Positions 55,342 to 64,000 of a stretch of 64,000 nt of DNA are shown here, one piece after another. The DNA comes from Antedon mediterranea. Lineage: Eukaryota > Echinodermata > Crinoidea > Comatulida > Antedonidae. The notes beneath the pieces were generated by a model, which saw nothing but the letters and a program-made list of their open reading frames with translations, did no database searches and was not told the origin of the DNA. The stretch spans positions 30,128,501-30,192,500 of the forward strand of contig NC_092672.1 of the NCBI RefSeq assembly GCF_964355755.1. The letters are read 5' to 3'. The first letter of the stretch is position 1; each line of letters starts with the position of its first letter. The translations under genes were made by a program, and so were the position numbers.

Positions 55342-56332
55342 TCAGGCTAATAAAGCAGCATTGTTTGAGCTTTTTTTCTTTCCTTTCTCCCGGCGGCCCC
55401 TCCGCCGCCGTCGGGCAACTGGCGCCGCCACTGTTGTTTCCACTCTCTTTTTCATCAGCATAAAATTCATTTTAATGACTTTCTGTGATCTGGACTGGAA
55501 GAGGTTTTTCAGAATAGAATGAATCATTTGATCTTGCACAGTAAAATTATGCGAGAAAGAAACAGCATCGGTAAACTCGCTCACAGAATAAAAACCAGCT
55601 TCGCCTGCAACCGCTTTGAAGAATGCGATAGTTTGCCCGCCGTCTCGATTGTCTGCGTAAAATAGGTACGTACCAGGCATTGCCCAAGTTAATAAAGTTT
55701 TGATTGCCATTCGACTCTCCGGTAATGCGCGGACCGCAGATATAAATTTAATAAACGTAAAGATATGTGCATTAACAATAGCTGAAATATGTTTCCTTTC
55801 TATGTCGTCTTTCACTTCATATTTCACGAAGTTTACAGCGCACTTGGCATAAATGTGCTGTTTGATTTTCCCCCACATACCACACCACTGAGGATAGTGA
55901 TCGAGAACCGAAGCACTAATTGGATAACGAACGTTGAACCTCTCCAACATCATGGTCAAACCAATAATGTCTGTTCCAGGACCTCCGCCTATTGAGCACA
56001 CATTAAGTGCACGAGTTTTATTTGCTAGGCTCAATAATGAGTCAAGATGCACATTTCCAAAAAGGCTTTGGTTGAACAACACGCTAAGCCCGTAGTTTGT
56101 AGCTTGGCAATGATTCGGAAAGTAGAGATACATGTAGGCTGCCTGGTTTAAAACATCATCGTATGCGAGATGTCCGCCTACGGTTGAAAGTGATTTTCCA
56201 CTGTACGCATTGTGTACTCTATCCACTGCTTGTCGAAGACTATTTCTTTTTTGACCATAACTGTGCGTTTTCTATTAAGATAGTATAGACAACTTGTTCT
56301 GAAATCGCATGAATAGATAAATGGATCCCCAT
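55342..56332 (-). pseudogene. Frameshifted paralogue of the intronless methyltransferase
   Basis: Highly similar to 50754-51698 over nearly its whole length, including the motif I GGGPGTD block and SVLDHYPQW. The reading frame that starts at ATG 56332 (SIHAISEQVVYTILIENAQL) stops after LWSKKK at about 56240, because of one extra base in an A-rich run compared with the intact copy; the rest is open from about 56226 but begins with a GTG codon, and the first in-frame ATG is well inside the cap region. The C-terminal end also differs: after MLMKKR it runs into an Arg/Lys-rich tail instead of the EVKSYEV end. It could make a shortened protein from an internal ATG, or be a young pseudogene. Confidence 0.75.
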
Positions 56333-56547
56333 CGTGTTTTTTTTAAGAGAGCTGCTGCTGCCGACATTGACAGCGGAGTGTCGGATGCACAAGGGACATA
56401 GAGAATTGTAAATGTGATTACAACATAATGGATTTGGGTTTTTCCCAATTTCGCAATATGACGTAGACAATGACGTAGATGAGTTGCAGCAGTTTTCTAA
56501 TGTCATATCCTTTATTTTGATTCTTCGCTTTGTGATTGTGGTAAAGA

Positions 56548-56720
56548 TTGGTTCCCACTTGGGCACAAAGGACGTCAACGCAACACAAGTAATTGACCAA
56601 TCACGACGCGATGGACCATCCGAACTGTTGCTTTGATTATCGCAACACAAAGTGAGTTGACTAATCAAAACCGACAATTTGGATCGTGTCGTGATTGGTC
56701 AAGTTTGCGTTGTATTCAGG
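56548..56720. mobile_element. A-family MITE, diverged
   Basis: GATTGGTTCCCACTTGGGCA, GACCAATCACGACGCGATGG and the inverse GTGATTGGTCAAG, ending GCGAGAACCAAG. Lies upstream of the broken methyltransferase copy. Confidence 0.6.
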
Positions 56721-56774
56721 CGAGAACCAAGTTTTGCGATGCGCTGTGCTTCTTATTACGCTGCGTCCTATTAA

Positions 56775-56994
56775 GGCTATCTAACAAACAGGTTATTGAG
56801 CTCAGATCAAAGGGTTTATCTGTGACTGCGACACGATCAGTTCCATGCCCTTAAGAGAAACCGCGCGCCACTGAGAATATGCACATTAGACCTATATTAC
56901 TGTTGGTATTTGTTGCAGCCAGACATTAAGATCAAAAGGACTGTTACGAGTTCCTATTGGCAAGGCGAGCTCAGTGTCCTGTTGTTGCTTTGGC
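56775..56994. mobile_element. D-family MITE, copy 4
   Basis: CTATCTAACAAACAGG and GAGCTCAGTGTCCTGTTGTT ends; interior CTGTGACTGCGACACGATCA matches the copies in gene B. Confidence 0.75.
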
Positions 56995-57380
56995 CTTATT
57001 AGTAACCAAGAAGAGTGACTCAAACAACGTTCCACCGGCTGAATATTTCATTCCAGAATCAATTGTTCTATACGAACACTGTAGGCGTAACCACAGATTA
57101 AATAATTATAAATATGGCATAACTTACAATTACATTACCGCACGTATAATATTAATAATATTTTCTTTATTTCTGGAAACGTAATTAATTGGGGGAAAAA
57201 ACAATAAAGTAGGCTTAGAACCTGTCAAAAACCATAACCTACCTACCGCCCTCTTGTGGCAGACTAACCCCAAAAAAGTATAAAGTATAATTATATTATA
57301 TTCAGAGTCAGAGCGTCATTCTGACGATGGAGCGTTGTCTACTTCTTCCTTTTATGCCTTTATTTACTACCGAAATATAA

Positions 57381-57838
57381 ATACCGTAAATTTTCTAATA
57401 CTATAGTAACCCACATTCTAATAGTAAAAGCTCCCTTCTAATAGTAACCCACCTTATAAGTCAATCTATAATAATAATCCACTACTCTAATAGTAACCCA
57501 TGGGGGTTACTATTAGAGTCACAACAACGTATGATGATGTAGCCGTATTTTGAAAATAAGTAGATAATGCATGTTGATCTCTGGAGTGGGGGAGGATTGA
57601 GTGTTTTTGAGTTTATAAAAGTTAGAGTTGTTCAACCAAATTTATTTTTTCGTACTGTTTTATTATTTTGCTAACCAGAAACGTTAGGGTGGGTTACTAT
57701 TTTCAGGTTCCTAATTTAAGATTGTAATAGTAACCCACTACTCTAATAGTAACCCCCCTTCAAATAGTAACCCCCACCCCCTAAAAAACAATCAAAGAAT
57801 AATAACCCAGGGCTACAATTAGAAGATTTACGGTAGTA
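57381..57838. mobile_element. MITE with TACCGTAAA termini, TAGTAACCCAC repeats
   Basis: Ends TACCGTAAATTTTCTAATAC and ATTAGAAGATTTACGGTA. AATAGTAACCC recurs about seven times in the arms, once inverted as GGGTTACTATTAG. Shares its first bases with 47884-48232. Confidence 0.85.
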
Positions 57839-57844
57839 CTACGG

Positions 57845-58890
57845 TAACTGCTCCAGTGGACCAAATTTAGCACCAGTGGAGCACAGTGATATAAAATAGA
57901 AATAAGTCACTAATTTTAATATATTTTCTTATGTTAATACACTGTGCTCAAGTGGACCCAATTTGGCACCAGGGGAGCACAGTGATACAAAATAGAAATA
58001 AGTCACTGAATGTTAATATCTTTTCGTATGTTAATACACTGTGCTAAAGTGGACTCAATTTGGCGCCAGTGGAGCACAGTGATATAAAAATAGAAATAAG
58101 TCACTGAATGTTAATATCTTTTCGTATGTACGTTAATACACAGCTGTGCTCAAATGGACCCAACGTGGAGCCAGTGGAAGACACTGATGTAAAATAGAAG
58201 CAAGTTACTGAATTTTAATATATTTTTGTATGTACTGTGCTCAAGTGGACTCAATATGGCGCCAGGGGATCGGAGCACAATGATACCGTATAAAATAGAA
58301 ACAAGTCACTGAATTGTAATATCTTTTCGTATGTTAATACACTGTGCTCAAGTGGAACCAATTTGGCACCAGGGGAGCACAGTGATATAAAATAGTGTAG
58401 CAGACCTACCACATAGCTTTTAAACAATTCAACATTTACTTTTAATTTGATTATTTATACATCCTCTATATATCTCTTTATTTAACCTCACATTGACAGG
58501 TTACCTTCACTTTTCTAGCTAATGCCAATATTACCATGCACTGACCACATTATTAACACACTCTTTTCTCAACCAGCATCTTAGCTACACCGTTTATTGC
58601 ATTGTCTTATCAAATATTGTATATTGTATATTTTATCTATTTATTGAGAATCCTCACTTGATTCACTTGGAATAAATTGCATAGTTTACTGTCTACATTT
58701 AGTAGTTGTTTTATTTCACCGTTGCGCCGACAATTACTAAAATAGAAAACAAGTCACTGAATTTTAATATCTTTTCGTACACTGTGCTTACGTGGAACCA
58801 ATTTGGCGCCAGTGAGCATCAAAGTGATATAAAATCGAAAAAGTCACTAAATTTTAATATCTTTTCGTATGTTAATACACTGTGCTCAAG
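57845..58890. repeat. Minisatellite, unit about 95-105 bp
   Basis: Seven or more degenerate copies with CACTGTGCTCAAGTGGACCC, AATTTGGCGCCAGTGGAGCA, CAGTGATATAAAATAG and AAATAAGTCACTGAATGTTA modules. Interrupted at 58396-58737 by an inserted element. Confidence 0.9.
58396..58737. mobile_element. Probable solo LTR inserted in the minisatellite
   Basis: 342 bp starting TGTAGCAGACCTACCACATA and ending GCGCCGACAATTAC, flanked on both sides by TAAAATAG. It has an AATAAA at about 58671 and TTTATTTCACCGTTGCGCCG near the right end. A TG start, the internal poly(A) signal and the short flanking duplication suggest a solo LTR; the end bases do not fit the usual CA, so another element type is possible. 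Confidence 0.55.
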
Positions 58891-58899
58891 TAGCCAATG

Positions 58900-60750
58900 A
58901 ATGTGAAATGGCGTCGCCCAGTTTGACCTTTTAACCCTGTACTTCCGATACTGTGTTTTGAATGCAAATTGAAGAACAGGAGATTCTTGTGTTATAAGTT
59001 CTTTGATATTAATTTATTATATACAAAAAATGCTAGATTACCAAGACATTTTTCATTCCATTGCGATTAACAATATATTAAACTTTATAAAAACTTCACT
59101 GTCAATACAAGAATATGTGTTGTAATTTATGTGGTCTTAATGTATTGTATTACATAGCCTATGTAAATACGTGAACGTGATTGGTTGAAACTGCATCACA
59201 TGACTACCGCTGCGAGGTATATATCCTCGAGTACGATGATATTGACTGAGTAATTTTCCCGTAATTATCGTGTCCCTGTCATTAAACATATAAAACCAGC
59301 AAATTCTCGAGTACGATGATATTGACTGTGTAATTTTCGTGTGGCAACACCCGCGCTTGGCGATAAATAAACAAAAGTCATCTACTGGGCTTTGAACTCG
59401 CGATGAAATTGTCACTCCATCACAAGAACTTGCTTGAAGAAATTAATCAACTTAACTATTTAAACTATGCATATATAGCGGCCTAATTTGTTATTAGTCA
59501 TCCCTAGATGTGATGAAAGACCGTTTGTGATTGGTTAATACTCACAGTACTGCCCTGATTATCTCAATTTTTTTCAAAATTGAGATTTTTGTCTTACATG
59601 ACTTTTGAGGGTATAATCTATAATTTAAACTTAACTTAACTTAGCTACTAAAAATATTTTCTATAAATATTAAAAATATTAAAAAAATTAAAATCAGTTT
59701 GGGCATTATCTTTATTCATACCTACAAAAAATTCAGCAGAAAGCATTATCTCCGAAAAACAAAACACAACAGGAAATGATCGCTTGACTGCACACTGCAG
59801 CAGTAACAATTATCCAATCAGAGGTCGACTTGATGCATGCTAATTAGCATGCTCAAACTATGTTTGTAGATGTTAACTAGTAAAATAAATTGAATACTTT
59901 TAATCAAAATATTGTATTTGACAACACTAAAACAAAATAAATTTATGCGGATACCAAGCTAAAATGGAAGAACGACTGCAAAGGACATTTTCAAGAGTCT
60001 ATTGAATGAGTAGGACTAAATTTAATACTTTTTATTACTTATGACTTCGTTATTATCCTTGAAAATGTAAAAAAAGTCCAATGGTCATTTGTAGTGTTTT
60101 CTAATTGATATTTAAATCAATGTCAAGCAACTTTGTTGTAAAACAATGGCATTGGGAAATTTGTATTTTAGTCTATTGAATTACATGTTGATTGAATAGA
60201 GCTTTTTAGTGTGACTGTAAGTAAGCGTAGTCATTACATTGAATTCCATTACATTGATTATTCCTTTACATTGATTTATTCTATTACATATTAATATATT
60301 TGCATAATATTAATAAATTTGTACTTTTTATAGACAACAAAATGTCTCATACCGACTTTTACACATACCAAAACGTTATGATGTTAAAGAAGTACTATTT
60401 AAAAAGATTGAAACAAAATTATACTGGAAATGTGAATATATGGATACCAGTTATATGTCTAGAGAGTTTTTTTTAAAGAAAAACAGGAATTCCACAAATT
60501 AAAAAAGACAACATAACAAAGAAATTGATTCCACAAAGAGAAAACTTTTGGAAAAATCTACCAACTTCAAACGTACGCAATCTGTTAGAAAACGCATAAA
60601 TATATCAAATACAAAACTTGTAAATATAATGCATAAAGCAATAATCTGTATCAAGATAGAAAATGCAATAAATTACTGTACATCACGTTTTTATAAATGG
60701 TTGTTCTTCTCATCAAATTTCATGAAATCCTTCGAAAACGAATATATTTC
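58900..60750. other. Non-coding AT-rich stretch
   Basis: No coding exon seen. A 30-bp direct repeat with CTCGAGTACGATGATATTGA occurs at about 59226 and 59307. Confidence 0.5.
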
Positions 60751-60751
60751 C

Positions 60752-60828
60752 CTTAAGCCCGGCGCACACTAGAGCTTTCGGCTGAGCCAACTGGCACGAG
60801 TAACACTTGACTCACAGTGTGCGCCGGG
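60752..60828. mobile_element. Short palindromic element (CCCGGCGCACACT)
   Basis: CCCGGCGCACACT at 60759 and its inverse AGTGTGCGCCGGG at about 60816 enclose about 45 bases; a miniature inverted-repeat element or hairpin remnant. Confidence 0.65.
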
Positions 60829-60919
60829 GAATTCGTGAGGAATTGGCCACGCGTGCCACTGAGGCAAATATTTATCGTGTTTTACGGTGGCCCACAACTG
60901 TCACGCACACTATATAAAT

Positions 60920-61215
60920 CATATTCACACAATTAAAGAAGGAATCACACATTTAAAGAAGAAATCACACAATTAAAGAAGGAATCGCATATAAACAAAA
61001 GAAAGCATGAAAATATAAAACGAAATGCACAAATAAAGAAGAAACGCACAATTAAAGAAGTTCGCAACAAAATCAAAAGCTCCTCGCACAATTAAAGAAG
61101 TCCGCAACAAATTTGAAAGTACCTCGCACAATTAAAGAAGTTCGCAACAAATTCGAAAGCTCCTCGCACATTAAAGAAGTCCGCAACAAATTCGAAAGTA
61201 CCTCGCACAATTAAA
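60920..61215. repeat. Minisatellite (CGCACAATTAAAGAAG)
   Basis: The left part has a short unit (AATCACACAATTAAAGAAGG); the right part a 40-bp unit of TCGCACAATTAAAGAAGTCC and GCAACAAATTCGAAAGTACC repeated about four times. Confidence 0.88.
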
Positions 61216-61257
61216 GTACAGTAGTCCGTATGGAACGCCATCGCTGCCTCCGGCAGC

Positions 61258-61600
61258 AAACTTTAATTCTATTCGGCTCTTTTACCATTACGTTCGGCTC
61301 TTTTACCATTCGGCGCATTTCTATTCGGCCCATTTACCGCCATTACGTTCGGCTCTTTCAGCATTCGGTGCATTTCTATTTGGCCCATTTACCATTACGT
61401 TCGGCTCTTTCAGCATTCGGCTCTTTTTTATTCGGCCCATTTACCATTACGTTCGGCTCTTTCAGCATTCGGCTCTTTTTTATTCGGCCCATTTACCATT
61501 ACGTTCGGCTCTTTTTGATTCGGCCCTTTTTTATTCGGCTATTTCTGCATTACGTTGGGCTCTTTTTAAATCGGCATTTTTTTATATGGCGCAATAAAAT
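61258..61600. repeat. Minisatellite (CATTACGTTCGGCTCTTT)
   Basis: More than ten degenerate copies of TTACGTTCGGCTCTTT and ATTCGGCCCATTTACCA modules, period about 25-50 bases. The 143-codon frame across it is produced by the repeat. Confidence 0.9.
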
Positions 61601-63400
61601 TCTAATATTTTACATGGGGTCAAATGGAAGAAAATCAACGGCTGGAAATGAGAGTCTATGAAACGTTTACAAAACATATAGATGCAGCATGTAGAGTGTT
61701 TGGTTGGTTGAATTAAATGAATTTGAAGGCTATTTCAATATGACTAATCATTTTATTGACATGATTAATGTGTTAGAGAACTTGCAATTGTCCCACCTTA
61801 TTGACCATTTTGAGAGAGAAAAGGTTTGATTTATGGCCTAGGCTAGCTAGGCCTAGCCTAGTGTCAGCCTAACATTTAATAATAATAATTTACCCTTTCT
61901 CTCTCAAAATATGTTAAAAGATGAATTCATTTTAGGTTCTTTCAACACATTTTTTTTTAAGGGTTTATTGACAGTTTTATGATTTTTAAACAAATATAAA
62001 CATATACTTTGCGAGTATTTTGAGACCACAACTATCACTTTCTGAGAGAGAAAGTGAGATATTCATATGACCAATTTATTGACCAGTGGTAAGAAAAGGG
62101 GTTTCCGTCAACTTTTGGCAAAAGTTTCCCATTAGAGTGAATAGAAATATGGGTCTTCTGAGTAGTTTGGTACAAAAAATATTCCAACAAACCCAGTAGT
62201 TACCAAGTTACGCAAAGTCTTAACTTTGATGACCATATTGACCTTTTGGCCCCTGTACTGACCAAGCATCCCAATTTTTTTCGGCCAACAGCAAAATATT
62301 GATTTGTATTGATATAAGGAAGCAAAAAAACATTGTTGGCATAGTTTGCTAGAGGGTGCAGGTAAACCCTTTCTGGCTCTCCAACTAAAAAGGACGTTGA
62401 TTTGGTCTCGGAACGAGCGTACACTCGCGATCGCAACGCAAACACAATCGCAAACAGAAATCAACAAGTCAGCAATTATTGACCATGCTCTGCGCAGACA
62501 AATCACGCTCTTGATTGGGATAATTTGAAAGTAGTTGACAGGGAATCGGTCAGATTAAGACACTGGGTTAAGGAATCCATCTGGATCAGGAAGCCCCAAT
62601 TTTAATAGAGATGGGGGCAGTTACAAACACAGTCAAGTGTGTACCAAGGTGTTGACCCTGTCATCTAGAGGTCAACGGTGACATACGTGTCACTACACTT
62701 CGTCGTGCATGTCCGTCCGTCCCTGTTTGTCAGTAGCTTACTTTTTTATTCTTTTTGGTGGATCCAGGCTTAAAGCCCCTTGGGGTTTAAATGGTATTCT
62801 CCAGGCATAATGCAACTATTATTTACTTAATTTCCAACCACTTGTATCTTTTATATTTTGTATATGTTTGCATTATGTGAATAAATTTGAACTTGAACTT
62901 GAACTTGAGAAAGCCAAATTATAGTACTGATAGGTAAATAATAATCGTTAATTATTTACTATTACAATCTACGGTTGAGATATAATTAATTATTATATTT
63001 TATTAATAATAAATGTTAACTATTGTATTACTGTGCTTATGTGGTTGTAAATTGTAGTAATTAAATCCACCAAATCATACATACATCGATAAGACATTAA
63101 CCGATTCAGTTTAAAACCAGTTTAAGGTAAACATTTTAAATTTAAATTAATTTTTGTTTCTATCCACTCTACCATTTTCATATAAAGATATTGTGGAACC
63201 ACGTCAGGTCAAGTTCAATATTGAATATCGAAACGTGACAGACTGAAGGCGCCTGACCTTTGACAAGATCGCCTAAATTTATAAATTTAAACTTACAATC
63301 CTTAGTGTTGTATATTCTGGTACAGCCGCTCCATAATCTCTTTGCTTTTCTTCCATATCTATATTTTATTTTTTTTTTTTAAATTTATACTAACAAATAT
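61600..63400. other. Non-coding stretch
   Basis: No convincing exon on either strand. GAACTTGAACTTGAACTTG at about 62890 looks like a retroelement tail and a CCGTCCGTCCCTG run is near 62712. Confidence 0.45.
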
Positions 63401-63409
63401 CTTTTTATT

Positions 63410-63515
63410 ACCTCCGCCAAGGAGGTTATGTTTTCACCCCTGTATGTATGTGGGTGTGTCTGTGAACAGCCTGGAGGCCACAGTTTTTATCCGATTTTCA
63501 CCAAATTTGGCCACA
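63410..63515. mobile_element. Repeat with CCTCCGCCAAGGAGG end
   Basis: ACCTCCGCCAAGGAGGTTAT, then GTTTTCACCCCTGTATGTAT, GTGTGTCTGTGAACAG and TTTTCACCAAATTTGG. This motif order is common in interspersed repeats of marine invertebrates. Confidence 0.55.
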
Positions 63516-63521
63516 ATGATC

Positions 63522-64000
63522 TATTTCATTTCATTTCATTTATTTATTTTACTTTACAAATATATAAATATAAAGTGGAGGAGCCTAAAAGAAAGCAAAT
63601 CTTGTGGTGAATAGGCTCCTCAAAACAAAACAAATAAAATATAATAATACAACACAATTAGAAACTCCAAAAAAACTTTTAACTAATTTAACTAATATCT
63701 TTTCTCTAACACATAAGTTTAACATGTTTAAAACTAAAAAAACAAGTAAAAAAAATAGATTATATAAATTATTTAAGAAATATCAAATATATCAATAATA
63801 AAAGAATTTACAAAGAACCTTCAATCAATATTAGTTTAAATTGACGTTTAAATAAAGCACAGTTATGAGATTTTTTAAGAGATAAAGGAAGAGAATTCCA
63901 GAGTTTAGGTCCAGTGTATACAAGGGTATTCATTTTAAGACTAGTTCGAGTAAATGGCAGGTGATACTGATCTTTTTGTCTTGTTTTGTGAGTGTGGTAT
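63522..64000 (-). mobile_element. 3' end of a non-LTR retrotransposon (LINE)
   Basis: On the minus strand from the window edge the frame reads SLKMNTLVYTGPKLWNSLPL and KKSHNCALFKRQFK, the typical C-terminal end of LINE reverse transcriptases, with a stop at 63808-63810. An AT-rich 3' UTR follows and ends in an (AAATG)n tail at about 63525-63545. The rest of the element lies beyond the window. Confidence 0.78.

Noticed and set aside
61230-61661. 143-codon open frame (repeats of FGSF and IRP words)
   Set aside because: It runs exactly over the CATTACGTTCGGCTCTTT minisatellite; the peptide periodicity follows the DNA repeat and no start context or homology supports a gene.

Overview
The window reads as a nuclear genomic segment of a marine invertebrate deuterostome, most likely an echinoderm (a crinoid or holothurian seems plausible; a hemichordate is not excluded). 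The evidence is intron-rich genes with GT/AG junctions, AT-rich non-coding DNA full of TAGGCCTA-type low-complexity tracts, dense short palindromic DNA transposons, tRNA-derived SINEs, and two tandem genes of the MSP130 family, best known from echinoderm skeleton-forming cells. The taxon is inferred from gene content and repeat style only.

Layout. 604-6911 (+): exons 2-11 of MSP130-like gene A; its first exon lies outside the window. 11451-27583 (+): complete 11-exon MSP130-like gene B, about 593 aa, whose 10.9-kb first intron holds a small antisense gene for a single-pass membrane protein (16309-17931, -). 29281-34009 (-): MAD2L2/REV7, 8 exons, 208 aa, head to head with SIGMAR1 (34382-36319, +, 4 exons, 219 aa) across about 370 bp. 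BCAS2/SPF27 (38415-43173, -, 7 exons, 224 aa) converges on SIGMAR1. 45638-49009 (+): four-exon class I SAM-dependent methyltransferase resembling juvenile-hormone-acid methyltransferases. 50754-51698 (-): an intronless methyltransferase-like gene; a closely related copy at 55342-56332 (-) is broken by a +1 frameshift, and a shorter fragment sits near 49.3 kb. From 56.3 kb to the end I see no convincing host gene, only satellites, MITEs, a probable solo LTR and the 3' end of a LINE.

How the genes relate. The MSP130 pair is a tandem duplication with matching exon phases and nearly matching exon lengths; both proteins end in a hydrophobic tail that fits GPI anchoring. The central trio (translesion-synthesis/mitotic HORMA protein, ER chaperone, spliceosome subunit) are housekeeping genes linked by position, not by pathway. 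The third section is enriched in methyltransferase-like genes of two unrelated subfamilies.

Repeats: at least ten families of palindromic non-autonomous elements are recognisable, several nested in each other and several in inverted pairs around exons. All gene models were assembled by hand from reading frames, splice signals and phase continuity; no database search was possible.
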